From: Hermodice carunculata
Lineage: Eukaryota > Annelida > Polychaeta > Eunicida > Amphinomidae
Reading direction: 5' to 3'
DNA length: 64,000 bases
NCBI GenBank assembly: GCA_964020975.1
Contig: OZ026630.1
Span: forward strand, 23,714,739-23,778,738
Position numbers and translations under genes: made by a program. Within the stretch, counting starts at the first letter, position 1, and each line of letters opens with the position of its first letter. Positions 32,019 to 44,795 of this stretch are shown here, in pieces. The notes beneath the pieces were generated by a model. The model worked only from the letters and a program-made list of their open reading frames with translations, was not told the origin of the DNA and made no database searches.

Positions 32019-34975
32019 AGGGGCCACCCATCTTACAAGGCCAGTTATTGACTGCATTTGGATTGCCTTGTAAGAGTGAGGATGCTGTGCGTTTATATGT
32101 GTGTGAGTTCAAAAATAAAATTCTGTCATGATTCCAGATAGATGGGACATCTTAAAATTTGTTAGAAGCATAGCCTGAATTGAGCCATATTGACATAATG
32201 TGGAAATTGTCTGTTGAATGTTTGCAGTGAAGCTTGACCATGTATAGGAAGACAAGAATAGATACACCTTTCAGTTTGCATGTATCATATCAATAGCATG
32301 CATATGATTCAGAGATAGTCGGCCCCTCCTTGCAAGGTTTTGTAAACACAACGCTCTCAAGCTAGGCTAATTGTGCAGGGCTGCGTTATTTCAGAGAGAT
32401 CTGATTAGCGACTTTCAAGGCCCAGGAAATACAGGAATGTGCTAATTCCACTACAACTAAGTGCTAATTATTGCAGAATGTTAAAGCAATGCTTCAGGTA
32501 CTCAGAAGGTGTGTGGCAGGAAGGGTCATGGAGAGAGTATTTGCGTGACTGTGATATTATTGATTGATAGCAGGCTTGACCCTGGATGTCTGCTGTCTCT
32601 CTTGGAGCATTTTGTATCAACTGTTGAGGTGGTATTTATTATAACTCTTTGCTGCTTATAATTTAGGATAATAAGTATGCATTGTGATGATAAGTGAAGA
32701 GTCATACATAGATGCAGCTTTCCCTCTTACATAATCATGGATATGGCGTGTATTGTGCAGAGGATATTTCTGTTCTGTTATCTCATATGCTGCTTTCTAA
32801 GTATTGGTTAATCCAGCATAATATGCTGGTTAGGTGTGCATTGTATCACTGTCTGTGTGTACAGACAGTGGCACCTGCTGTATGTGACCACTGCTATGAA
32901 AGACCACTTGCTGTGTTTGGCCACATTTCTGAGCTGTAGTGGTCAATTCCTCTGTAAATTGACCTGTGTTGAAAGATCACCAGTTATGAATGACCAATTT
33001 TTCTTGACAGAAGGGGAGTTCACACATAGCAGGTATTACCCTCCCTTTTCCCCAAAACTCATCGCATAAATTGTGACTTTTGTATATAGTATACTCAGTT
33101 AACACTGTACTGTTTCTTATAAGCCCCCCCCCCCCCCCCCCAAGATGGAGACTGATACAAACACGATGGGTGGCTGGCTCTCACTAAAGCACTTCTATTA
33201 GTTCTGTGTTAAATGTCCCTCATGTTATGATGGTTCTGTCTTTTCTGTCCACATCATTAGCATTATAAGGAGAGAAGACTGTACATGTATGCAGACATAC
33301 TGAGCTCTTAATCTGTATGTACTTGTTGTAATTAGGCATTATGTCTCCTATTTGCAAACAAATAGCTTATTCATGCCATTCACTTATATCATTTAGTGAG
33401 TCATAGCAGAAGAGGTGAGACTGAAGCAGGTGATTAGCAAAACAGGTGAAATGTAGAGCTTTGTCATGAAGTCTGTCTAAACAGTGTGTGGTATTTGCAT
33501 ACTGATAAAATCATTTTGGCTGAGGAGAGAATTAATCTATTACTTATTTTCAGATCCAAACTGGCGTTCCCAGGCAGTAACATTAATGTTTTTTAGTGAT
33601 TGAAGATAAGTATTTTTTCGCCATTATATTCACAAAAGATTTTGTTTCTCACTCGCCAAGCATCATGGGAGAGCAGTATGGTAAGTGTTGACCAATGGGA
33701 GACCCCGGTATCGTTTCTGTGTGCTTGTAGAACCCATCTTGTTGGTGATGGTTCATCTGTATGTTTGGTGATGTATGGTCAAGTGGTGATTGGGTTTGGT
33801 TGTCATGGTGACAAACACTTGTGGCCAATTAGTTGTTCCATCTAGTGCCCTATACGTCTACACACCTATGTGGTTGATCAGTGGCCCACCAAAACAACAC
33901 CATACCCCCTATGTGTCTGCAGCCTATCACTGTCATTTGCATAAAACAAGAAATCAATGGGGGGAAAATACAAAAGCAAGAAATAAAAAGGATGGCTTGT
34001 TACAGGAACTGTACCCAAGGCAGCAGGTTGTCATTAACCAGCTTGCATTTATTCTTTAATTGGTTCCACTATGTGGCCTCCCCCCCCCCCATCCCATGGA
34101 AACTTTACATGAGACATCTGTATGTTAGAATGAGATTTAGTTTCAGTGAAAGATTTCCAATTGTCAGTTGTTTTTCAGTCCTGTATTGATGTGTACACAT
34201 TTTACATGGAACCTGTCATACCATACCGATGTGTTAATGTTTCCCAGTGTGTACATGTGTGTCTTGCTGTATATGATATGTGTGCACTATGTTTTAACTA
34301 TATTGCAAAAAAACATGATCAACATGTATATACTGAGCAAAAAAAAGAGGCTAAGTTTGATGACTTCATCTACAAAAGGATATGCTGCATGTGAAGCTGA
34401 GCAAAGACTGCCAGTATACATATGCGTGGTATTACTATAATCCTACAATTCCTGATGCCTGGGTATTCCAGCCACCTGGTCAAAGTGACCAATTTCCATT
34501 GCATGGATGTTTTTGCAATGTTAAGTAACTTGACGCAAATGACCACCCGTGACCCCCCCCCCCCCGAAAAAAATATCATAGTTGTTATCAACTGCAGGTG
34601 AGTTATAAAGAAACAGAAAACCTGAGCAACGTGTGTAATTATTATATAGTAAAGTCAACACAGACACAAAACTTTATTTCAGCTTAACTGGAGAGTTAAC
34701 TTTCCCCAGGGAAACAAGGTATACCAGTATTGTTGTCAGAGGTTTTGCCAGTTGGATGATCATTATTATAATATATAGCTCAATTCCAGGTGACTGATAT
34801 CTAAGTTACTGGGCCAAATGGTTGTTAAATTATTTTTTAAACATAAATTGCCATCTCATCTTTAATCTGCCAGCTTGGCTTTGACAGAAGCAGTGATTAT
34901 TATTAGTTTCAAATCTCAGAGCCTCAAAGCCAGCCTATGTTAAAAGTGGTAGATCTCGCTCATGCAGGTACTGAA
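32019..34975. other. No gene seen; worn MITE-like stretch and poly-C runs
   Basis: The stretch 32845-33015 contains GACCACTGCTATGAAAGACC, TTGAAAGATCACC and similar motifs reminiscent of the GAGAGACC MITEs, but with no clear ends. Pure C runs occur at 33124-33141 (18), near 34081-34090 and near 34553-34565. The overlapping frames at 33600-34440 show no domain signature. Confidence 0.4.
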
Positions 34976-35290
34976 AAGCTAGAGGGCGAGCGCTGAAGGC
35001 GCAAAGCATAGCTAGGGGAGCCTGGGGACATGCTCCCCACGGAAAATTTGAAATTTGTAACTGCATTTCCTGCATTTGGACCCATTTTAGGCACCATCAT
35101 AGATGTATTCTGTGCGTATACAGTGCAACAACATGGCAAAACAGTACACCTTTACAGCCACCTATGGAATAACGCTACTTTGATTTTTATTTTACAAAAA
35201 GTGGAAGACATTTTATAAAAAGCAGGAAAGGGAGACTTTGTGTAAAAAAGTACGAAAAAGCGGGAGATCTCTCACCGAGGCAGGAGACTT
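34976..35290 (+). repeat. Dispersed repeat with CGCTGAAGGCGC motif
   Basis: The text GAGGGCGAGCGCTGAAGGCG ... GGGGACATGCTCCCCACGGA ... AAAGCGGGAGATCTCTCACC is of a kind I have met as a high-copy repeat in marine invertebrates (memory, not checked). GGAAGACATTTTATAAAAAGC and nearby phrases resemble 63480-63590. Non-coding. Confidence 0.5.
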
Positions 35291-35749
35291 GCGGGCTCTG
35301 AAATCTAAAGTTTGGCACGATACCATGCAGCTTTGTCCACAAGGAGATGAGCACCATTTTGAACCGGCACACTGAATCTTGGGAAATTAATGCTGTGAAG
35401 TTACCATTGGGTGAGTTCGTAGATTACGGAAATTTAAATCGCGAAAAAGGCAAATTTGATTTTGATAGTGATTTGTGACCAGCTGTCTTCTGCATTTTTC
35501 ACACATAGAAGAGAACTTAACACACTGGAGTGAATGTACATAATCAAATGTATCCAAGTTTGCATTTGGTCAATTTCAATGCACTTGCCACTTGATCTTT
35601 CGCTGTTGTTTGGCAACCGGCTGATGGACACATGATCATCAACTTCTTGTGTGCTTATTTCCTCCTTTTTGGGTTTTCATGTCTTCTGATTGAATGGGGA
35701 TTAAACTCCTCAAAAGTGGGATATAATTTGAGTTTCATAAACAGTTAAA

Positions 35750-35945
35750 AAAATAATAAGAGGAAGCTGGTTTTCAGTAGGAACCTGGTTTATCATAAGG
35801 TGAATCTCTGACAAAAATTTGGTGCAGCTACAGTGAATATATTTTGAGATATGGTGGTAATGTCAACCAGACTGACGGATGGACAGACGGACGACACAGG
35901 AGAAGATGAATACCCTCTGGCACTTTATGTGCCGAGGGTTAAAGT
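35750..35945 (+). repeat. Fragment of a dispersed repeat ending CTGGCACTTTATGTGCCGAGG
   Basis: It contains GACTGACGGATGGACAGACGG and ends with a small palindrome, GGCACTTTATGTGCC. Phrases with repeated GACGGA/CCGTCC are typical of the dispersed repeats in this window (58420, 61680). Boundaries unclear. Confidence 0.45.
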
Positions 35946-36483
35946 GAAAACATATTAAAAAATATGGGCTTTTTTTTCTTCTTTACTGGATGAACTCTGA
36001 CAAAATAATAAATCATCTTATGACCAAGAGCATGAATGGACATACATACTTATGTTCTATACATGCTATGTGACACCTGAACATACACCTCTAATTTAAG
36101 ACCATCTGCAGCATATGACCATTTTGGGCAGGCACCAGGGTGAGTCTTCAATAGCAGATACCACTGTACACCTATGATTGGCTGTAAGGCTACCTGAAAC
36201 ACTTGTCATTGTTGGAATGTTGTGTTTGCTGGTATCTGTTTCATAGTTGATCACTTTGTCAATGAAGTAGTGTGAATGTGAATGTTTCCTTTCAGTCACA
36301 TTGTATTTATAGAAAATAGAATCCTTGTCAGTGAAGATTTTATATTGGCAGTTTGGACATAAAAGTAAGTATTTATGCACAATATTATGTGAGTTCAGAT
36401 TCTTAAAACTAACATGGCTTACAAATTATAGGTCAACATGAACATTAAAAAAAACCCCAAAACATTAAAATGATACATGTACT

Positions 36484-36674
36484 GTGCACTGTATTCTGTT
36501 TGACGCTTATTTTGCTAGTGGCACTAAACTGTGAAAATAAAAACACAGTGAAATAGTATTTTAACACTGTTTGAATAGGAATTATGTCTAAAATAATGAA
36601 ATTAAAACTACAGTGAAATGTCAAAAATACAAAAGCCATGAAAATTTAAACATGTGGAAATAAGCAATTTACAG
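36484..36674. mobile_element. CGTAAATTGC-end MITE, copy 2, left end decayed
   Basis: The interior is nearly identical to 29775-29986 (AAATAAAAACACAGTGAAAT, AATTATGTCTAAAATAATG) and it ends AAGCAATTTACAGT. The left terminus is barely recognisable. Confidence 0.85.
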
Positions 36675-37023
36675 TCGCCATATTTTTTTCCTGTAAATCC
36701 GTGTTAAGTGGATTATAAAACAGTATGAAGATATGAGCAGCAGATGAGAACAGTGGTCATAAAACAGTACATGTGTATGATTCCTTGAATGCTATTTTTC
36801 ATTGGCTGGGGTCTGTGGGTAGTCATTATACATCATTAAAATCCATTGGGGACATTGCTGTATTCTTGTAGCACATCATTAGTTTTTATGAATGATGAGT
36901 TGCAGTGATCATACCACATTTTTATCAAGTGAGACTGTTCACTTTGAATGAATTGTCATTGCAAATTTTTTGTGAATGTAAACAATGGATTTTAAATCAG
37001 TTAATCACCTTGGAAGAAATAGC

Positions 37024-37074
37024 GTCATTTATAGAAAATAATGAGTCTTAGCCTCATTATTTTCTATAAATGAC
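37024..37074. repeat. Perfect 22-bp inverted repeat with 7-base loop
   Basis: Arm 37024-37045 (GTCATTTATAGAAAATAATG AG) is exactly complementary to arm 37053-37074, with a loop TCTTAGC. It would form a 22-bp stem without mismatch. It has none of the flanking motifs of the TTAA MITEs. It could be the centre of another MITE or a short hairpin RNA; nothing more is supported. Confidence 0.9.
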
Positions 37075-37193
37075 ACGTTCATTGATAATTAACCTATACT
37101 TATGGTGATGGATCAAACATGAAATCTGTTTGTATTTAACTCTTGTCAATGTCAAGCATTTCTGTCACATTTCATCTTCATAGATTTTGTGTT

Positions 37194-37640
37194 TTAGCTC
37201 TGCTGCCAACAAGTTGCAGAGCTTGTGTGATCATTCCTGTCTGTCTGTCCGTCCATACCTCCATCTGAAAACTTTGTTTGTGTAATGCAATACAGTCCAT
37301 GTTTCTGAAGTTATGCCCATAAAACTTTAAGGACTTGTGAAGTATGTAAAAATGTAGGTTGAATCTTTTGGTGGTGGCACCTACAGTATTATGCAATATA
37401 AAGGTTAAATGTGAAAATCTAGTCACCACTAGCATCTTTGATTTTTAGTGGCCGTGAATTAAGTGTAGTGGAGTTGCGGAGGAAATCAAAATCTCAGTTG
37501 ACTGTGATACTAAGGTCCAATTATCCAGATGGTCACTTAAGCAGGTTTCACCTCATGTGCTTAATGTATCCATATACACTGCAAAAGAACACTAGCCCAT
37601 GGACTTCTTTAATGTTTCACATCAAATTGGAAAACAGGTA
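37194..37640 (+). repeat. Dispersed repeat, GCTCTGCTGACC family, 5' fragment
   Basis: It starts TTTAGCTCTGCTGCC...TTGCAGAGCTTGTGTGATCA with CTGTCTGTCCGTCCAT, then follows the same path as 40987 onward (GGTGGTGGCACCTACAGTAT, GTAATGCAATACAGTCCA). The copy is incomplete at its 3' side. Confidence 0.7.
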
Positions 37641-37973
37641 AATATAACACTGATAATGATTTTGTTGAAATCTTGAAATTTTTTCTGACAATTAAAGGCA
37701 ATTCTCAAAACATGTTAAATTTTAGATAGCAGCATTGATGTTTTGTTTTTTTAGTCTAAAGGATAGAATAACTGTTTTGTTTATTGAATTTTTCAGTCAG
37801 GTAGCACAAGGGTGAAACGCTTTATAAACCAGCAAGAAAATTTAGAGTAAAGGATACAATGTAAAGGACAAGAAGGATTTAGTGAAGATTAGAGGATTGG
37901 AACCTGCTTAGTTGTTTGGAGATAAATGCCCTCTGGATTATGTTCATAATGTGTTAGTTGAGCCTGTAAATGT

Positions 37974-38187
37974 TAACCCCCCACCCACCAGAGTCTGTGT
38001 GAACAGCTGTCCGTGGTGTGGTTGGGTGCAGTGTACCCATCATGCTCTCAGGAAAGCTGCACATATGGCATAGTTTTTATACCAGGTTTGATCAACATTT
38101 CTTACTTCCAGTCAATGACTAGAACGATGGAAGCAGATGACATGTTACCTCTGGCTGGGCTTGGACAGATGACCGGGAAAGGGTTAT
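37974..38187 (+). mobile_element. TTAA hairpin MITE, degraded copy
   Basis: TTAACCCCCCACC begins the copy. A worn hairpin runs GAACAGCTGTCCGTGG ... TCTCAGGAAAGCTG. The block GGAAGCAGATGACATGTTACC and the terminus GGGAAAGGGTTA match the right half of 44796-45035. Confidence 0.65.
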
Positions 38188-38784
38188 TGTCTTCCCACTA
38201 AACTAGCACAATGACAGTTGAGTGGGTGATGAAGATACTTACTGTGCCCATAATCATACATATATGTATACATATACATTTTTTTTTTTTGGCTAGAGCT
38301 TGAAAATTGATTTTGATTGGAAGAGGTGCTTTTGTATGGTGAAAATGGTCACAAAAGGCCAGTGGTCTTCCAGAAGAGTGTCTTTCAAAAAAGCGGGACT
38401 GCTGTACAAGCGTTCACTGTAACAGTCTTCAAATGTGCTGAAGACCAGTCATATTTCATCAAAAGACATGTGTTGCTACTTTCATTATGTTCCTTTTCGG
38501 ACAAATCGTAGCTTATAACACAACTTCAATCCACTTATTTCTTTGTTTCAAAACCTCAAAGTCAGATGATTCAGGGCTCCACCGTAACCTGAGTAGCATT
38601 TTTGCATTTTGCTCACCAGATGGCGCTACTACAACATACCAAATTTTTAAGGAAAAAAGAAAAGTGTGCAATTTACACAAACTATCTGTCTGGCCAAATT
38701 GCAACTTTGCCCGGTCTTGTGGTTTAAGTTAATGGATTTACAGTGATATCCTGTCTTACAGAGCAAAATAACAATGCAGGAACA
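38188..38784. other. No gene seen
   Basis: A phrase TCTTCCAGAAGAGTGTCTTT near 38366 hints at a decayed GAGAGACC-type MITE. Otherwise nothing is supported. Confidence 0.35.
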
Positions 38785-39045
38785 AAGTTTGGTAAAAAGG
38801 AATGAAAGTGCATGTGTGGGGGTGTGAAACTGAAAGTGCTAACGGCAGTGTCAATGACTGACAATCTCCACCCACACAACACAGCAAACAGGCAAAGCAC
38901 TGTTCAGATTCCCCAGGCATTTCCCTGGTACAACTTTGTTGTAGGTTAACAAAGCATTCCTATTTTGGGAAAACATTAATGCTTCTACATGTATTGATAA
39001 AAGGTACCAGATGTTTCCAAATTGCTGGTTTTGGGACACTTCTCA
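38785..39045. repeat. Dispersed repeat, inverted partner of 23905-24125
   Basis: GAATGAAAGTGCATGTGTGG, GTGTGAAACTGAAAGTGC and AAGGTACCAGATGTTTCC correspond to the complement of the 23.9-kb copy. It extends slightly further than that copy. Class unknown. Confidence 0.7.
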
Positions 39046-39509
39046 CTAATGTGTGGTTCATGCTTTGCATTTACTTCGCCTAATGGTCTTGTACGTTTTT
39101 AACTTGTGGCTTACTTAATAAACAGGTGTGTGTATTTTTCCACCTTTAACTGACCAAAGTCCTTCTTGCTCATTATGCAGGACTGTGCACTTATGGTGGG
39201 GAATGATGGTAATTGTGCCAGTACCACAAGGGGATCATTGCAACTCAGGTCATGTCAACAGAGAAAAAAAAGTATGGTAGATAATTTTTTGTTACTGGCC
39301 CACTGGACCTGCACTGAAACACTTTTATAGGTCTGACAATATTTTTGCAGGTCTCCGCCCTCCAGAATCCTCTGATTTTTTGAACCCTGGTAAGCACTTA
39401 CACAGTACATGTACATGTAATGGAGCAGTAAAGTCTCCATGTGAGGATCATGATGACCCTGTGCTCCAATTACTGGAATCTGCTGGTTCTGCACATGGAG
39501 ACTTGCCTG

Positions 39510-39755
39510 GGCAATAATTCTGTTGTCCTTTGACTTAGAATCATGAAACTTTACACACCTGTGTATCTGGACACAAGAGTGTATCATGCTTAAAATTAGG
39601 TCACTAGGTATCTGGGTCATGGTGATAGCCTTTTTTTATTGACTAGAGTCATTATAAAATGAGACTTGTGATTAACAAGGTTATAAATGAGGGGGGGGGG
39701 GGGGTGCGGGGCATGGATCCAGCAATCATCTAATTGCCTTTTAATTTAATTTTTT
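39510..39755. repeat. Dispersed repeat, copy 2 (partner at 9340-9600)
   Basis: Same orientation and order of clauses as 9340-9600. It carries a poly-G run (about 12, near 39691-39702) at the place where the other copy has a shorter GAGGGGGG. The position of the G run inside a shared repeat suggests expansion after the copies separated. Confidence 0.8.
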
Positions 39756-40986
39756 TTTTTTTTTCATATCTTGCACAGTGAAATTTGTGATTATTTGTCC
39801 CAGTGGGAAATCTGTGATGATATCTTTTCTTGAAGGAATCATGGAAAGTTGTAGTTTTTGGCGAAATGTTTTCACAGGCCTCTACCATGTTGACTGTTCT
39901 GGAAATGAACTGACATACGCGGTATGTAAATTGTACTGAAAAGTTGGTTGTAATATTGATTGATGGTACATTAAACAAGACAAATGATCAAATGTATGTT
40001 TTAATGGTAGATGGTTTTTCAAGCCTGTCATTTCTGGCAATTTTAGAAATACTGAGGTTATAATGAGATTGGTTGCACTTTTCAAGCAGCATATGAAATA
40101 ATGATAGGTCTGGTGTAGGACTGAAGTTTGTTGTAAAGAGATAATTCACTCAGCCTGATTGTGTTGGTTGGATAGGGGAGAGTATGTAAAAGAGTATGTA
40201 AAAATAATGAGGGAAACACTTAAATGCATTGTTTATGAACTGACTGGTTTTAAACTCTTCAGTCTCCATCACATTTGAGTGAAAAGAATTTGAATCAAAC
40301 TTTTTGAATACATAGCCATGATAGTTTTTGATCTGAGGGCTTAAGTAAACATATATATATTAAGTCAATACTTTTGAAATCAATCAGCATCCAAGCCTTC
40401 AGTTAAAAATGGTGCAGGTGGTTTAATTTAAGATAGAAGTTGACTGAGGAAGGTTGAGTAAGGTGAGGGCTTATTATGGTGGTGGTCTTGATTTGGCATG
40501 CAGGGGTTTGTTGAATCTAATTTTAATGAAAAGAAAATAATAATTTTAATGATGCTGTCCATTTCTCTCAGCCAATAAGTTTACATAGCCTATGATGCTG
40601 GTATTGTCTTTGCTGAGAGTGTATCATAGAGTGGTGGGGAGTGGGCTTATGGCTGGCAAGTGGCTGTGCCTGGATGTGGCACAGTATACTTAAACACACA
40701 TAACCTCACATCTGTACATGTACAATGTAGCTGTCACTTCAGTGTGTTTTATTTTTTTTGTTTTTGTTTGTTTTTGGTCATAGATATTATATATAATCAG
40801 GAATAACTGGAGCTCAAAAGCATTAATTTTGACATAAAAAAATTCAGTTATTTTGGTTCGAATGCTTTTGAAATGAGTAGACTGTCTTAAAATAGGAACA
40901 TTTGCAAACATAATGCTTCCTTACAAAGTTTATACCCATTTCTGGTGAGTGCATATTGCAGTAGTGTTTAATGTTTTTTATTTCTT

Positions 40987-42414
40987 TAGCTCTGCTGACC
41001 TAAGGTTGCAGAGCTTATGGCATCACTCATATCTGTCCATCCGTAAACTTTTGGGTTGTGAGCACCATACCATCCACAGTTTTCAAGTTAGCCCAATTTC
41101 ACTTTCAGGACTTACAGGGTGTGTGAAAATCTAGGTTCCTTTCAATATTGGTAACACCATCTACAATATTTTGTAGTAAAGAGGTTAATATATGAAAATC
41201 TTGTATAGTACCTTTATTTTTTATGGGATCTTCACCAAATTTGGTGGGATTGTGGAGGAGGTCAAAGTCCAGGTTGTTGGTGATACTAGTGGGGCCACCT
41301 ATAAATTAACAGAAATTATGAGCCAAAATGTGTTTTAAGATATAAAATTCCATGTCTGGAAAAGTATTTTGATAAGACTTGCCAAATTTACAGGATATGT
41401 AGACCATGTCCAATGCTAGAATGTTAATTAATATCAGTGACATTGACATATTTTTGTAAGGTCACCATGCCTATAAGTTGAAAGAGGTGATTTTATAATG
41501 GCAGGGTGTAGCTTGGACATCAATGGCAAAGAGAATTGAGCCTCCACATCAAAATTGCACTTGAGTACATTGTACATGAAACTGTACTTGATAACCTATT
41601 TTTTGGTGAATAGAGACCCAGTAATTATGCAGTTTGGCACTTGGCCAAATGTATTGTTTTTTCTTCAATAACTGGAAAAGTTATAACCCGATTTGAACAA
41701 ACAGGCCATGTATGGAAAGGTGGATGTGGGGGCCATATTTTGGATGATTAAAAACTTTTTAATCTGAGTTGAAGGTCAAGGTCAAATGGCCAGTTTGAAT
41801 GTAGCAGTCATCTCGTGAATGTTCTACACCCCACAATTTTTGAGATAGGCACATATAGCATTTAGAAGTTATAAAGTGCATGGAAGTCTTTGTTGACATC
41901 AATTTTGGTGGCACCACCTATAGTATTATGTAATATACAGGTCAAAATGTGAAAATCTTCTGACCAGTCCAGCATCCTTAATTTTTTATGAATCTTCATG
42001 AAATTGAGTGGGATTGTAGTTGAGGTCAAAATCTTGGTTGTTTATGATACTAGTATGCCACATGTGATGGAAATTGTGAGTTAAAATGTCTTTAAAGATA
42101 CAAAATTCCATATCTCGATAAAATAAATGAGTTAGATGAGCCAAATTTGTAGAATATATAGATCATGTCCAGTGTTCAATACTTATTGCAACTGAAGTCA
42201 CATGCAAAACAAACATTTGGTTGTCATCCATACACAGTCAAAGTCATTAATTAGATCATTACATTTGATCTATATTTGTCTTTCTGCTTCCCATATAAAT
42301 TTGCTTAAGAAATCACATTTAAAAACACCTCCTTGTTTCCCTTTTTACCCATCATTCTATTATTTATCCATATATATGTCAGCAGAGCACTAGGCCCATG
42401 GGCCTCTTGTTTTT
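40987..42414 (+). repeat. Dispersed repeat, GCTCTGCTGACC family, longest copy
   Basis: It starts TAGCTCTGCTGACCTAAGGT...GCAGAGCTTATGGCATCACTC and ends AGCAGAGCACTAGGCCCATG GGCCTCTTGTTTTT. The interior has internally repeated clauses (GGTGGCACCACCTATAG, AATATACAGGTCAAAATGTG, CTTCATGAAATTGAGTGGGA) separated by about 700 bp, so the copy itself contains two related halves. No open frame of note. 1.4 kb, class unknown. Confidence 0.8.
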
Positions 42415-42949
42415 CTCACTGCATAGTAGAAGATATAAAATCTCATAAATTTTGAAATCCATTATTGTGACAATAGGGAGAGATGTAACTTTGAAAAAAT
42501 TGACTCCAAACATGTCAGGCACATCGTCATATCGTGTTAAATTTTGGGAAACCCGAATCTGTATTTCAGCATCATGAAGCACTAAGTCAAGGGTACTAAA
42601 TTCAGTATGTTGGATAAAGGACAAGGCTAATAGTCTATATCTGGGTTAGTTCTAAATTTGCCTAAATGTGGTGCTTCCCATCCTTTCATGGTTGACCGCC
42701 CACATCTTGGGGTCACTTAATTTCTATGACCCTCACCTTTTCTCCAAAAATTACATTGGGAATTAGCAGAAATTTAACCTCTCTATATATGTTGTGAAAT
42801 AAGCATTAAACTTTCATTTTATCACACCTGGTTATATTTGAAAGATAACAATATGTACTTCAGGTAGATTACAAGATGATAATTCCAAAAATTATCCTCA
42901 TATGCAGGGTGAAACTTTCAGGTTCACTGTAATGTCATGGGCTTTGCTG

Positions 42950-44025
42950 ACCCACCTGACCTCAAATCGCATGGGTTGCTAGGTGTCACAAATATGCACC
43001 ATGGGAACAGAAGGCTGGGTGTCAACCAACCCAGATCACCCCTATTATTGCAGATGTGGCATAAATGTTTAACATATGTAGAAGTTTGATACTGCATAAT
43101 ATGGATGTCCTTGACCTATTTTCTCAAGGTCATAGAGTGAATGCATGCCAGGATATGATTTTCTTTATGATGATCATTACATCTGAACTTGTGGACATAA
43201 TTATATGTAAACACCATTATAGGAACATAATATGGACAAAATTCTTGTGATTTGTGAAGTTAATTGGAACTAGCATCATAAGTATCAAAAACACATTAAA
43301 CTAAAATGTAATATGACCGTGATCTATTTTACAAGGTCACCAAGCACTTAAAGACACTACCGTAAATTCTCTATTACAAGCCGCGGCTTCAATTAGAGTA
43401 AGGATTTTCAAGAACACAAATTCAGTATCATAAAGTCAGGGTGCGGCTTGTATTAGGGGTTTTCTGTCAAGAAACCTAGTATAATTGACAACGTCATGGT
43501 TAAAACAAATAGGCCCATCATAGACAAAACACCAAGCACATGTGATACATACTTTATTAAAATACGCCCAGTCACTCTTTCAATCAAACTTTTATTCAGG
43601 TAAATTGCATTAAAGGAGGGTAAATAAGTACACATGCTTGTTATGCTAAATGATCGGTGTGTGCAGAAAATTTCCAAGAAAGTCGCTGAAGTTAGGGTGA
43701 GGCTTCTAATAGGGTTTTTCGTGAATTGGAAATGGCAAAAAATCTTCCCCAGGGAAGGACTCAAAGTCAGGGTGCATCTTCAATTAGGGTGTGGCTTCTA
43801 TCAGAGAATTTACGGTAGTCAATATGCTGAGAAAGAATAAGGCTAATGATACTAATGATACCAATGACCACAAATGCATGTGTATCATATGGAAGTTTAA
43901 TGCTCCTTCATACAGATAGCCTTGACCTACTTTCTCAAAGTCAAGGAGGGGATGCATTTGGAGAAATCAATTTTTGTGAGATAATCTGATTGCATATCAA
44001 CAGAGAATTAGGCCCACAGACTTAT
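42950..44025 (+). repeat. Dispersed repeat, GCTCTGCTGACC family, interrupted copy
   Basis: GAAGTTTGATACTGCATAAT, CTTGACCTATTTTCTCAAGG and, after the insertion at 43360-43817, GAAGTTTAATGCTCC and the ending GAGAATTAGGCCCACAGACT follow the pattern seen at 9609-10300. The left boundary is not clear. Confidence 0.6.
43360..43817. mobile_element. TIR element with CCGTAAATTCTCT ends, inserted in a repeat
   Basis: The ends CTACCGTAAATTCTCTATTA and CAGAGAATTTACGGTAG are inverted repeats, and sub-terminal GCGGCTTCAATTAGAG pairs with CTTCAATTAGGGTGTGGCTT on the other side. TA at each edge suggests a TA target. The insides repeat the phrase AGGGTG(A/C)GGCTTCTA(A/T)TAGGG several times. About 458 bp without a transposase. 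Confidence 0.85.
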
Positions 44026-44795
44026 TTTTAATATTTTTTTTTATGAATTATGTGTTTTTGTAATGTTTGATGTATGGTAGCCCAAACTACTGGCTTCATT
44101 TTTGCATTGGAAATCATACTGAGGCACTCTTGGGACCTGTTGTTATTCTCAATTTGTTCAACAGATGGCACTGTCTCCCCTTCCAGCAAAGGTATCATGC
44201 TTTGTTGATTTTTAAAAACAAAAAAAGACAGTATGATCTAAAATTTCAAGTACAGTGTACCTCTTCATTGAAACCTGTCATGTACAGCCAAGTCTGTCAC
44301 CAGTAGCAAGTGAAAAAAGACTAAAAACAGATGGATATGTTTTCAGGTGAAACTAATCAATGAGAATCTAAAATGCTACCTCAAACGGGTGGTACACAAA
44401 AGAAAACGTAACTGGAAGTGATTTTTCAGGTTTTGTTGTGGTTTGTGACAATTAAATGTTCAAAACACATGACCACTAACTGCAGGATTGTACGACTGGC
44501 ATCATTTAGTACTTGATATCAGTATGTGTGTGTGTTTCTGTTCATATGTCTTTCTCTGTACATTATCTTTGCAGATGCAAGATTCTCTTTTGAACAAATT
44601 GAGCTTCTGTCATGAAGTCTGAACTATAGAAGCATCTTATTGGAAGCTTGACTGAGTTTGACATTTTGAGACCTTGACCCATTTTCAAGGTTACCAGGGA
44701 TCATCATATTCTTACACTGGTCAGGATGTCTTAGGGTCGTTATGACTTATATTTTCTTTTACTGTTCAATTGGGTCCAGAAGACCTTTGTGTTAC
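44026..44795. other. No feature seen
   Basis: A 79-codon open frame at 44067-44306 has no family signature. The phrase CAACAGATGGCACTG near 44160 recalls the CACCAGGTGGCACTG clause of the 58-62-kb repeat, so part may be an old repeat fragment. Confidence 0.35.
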
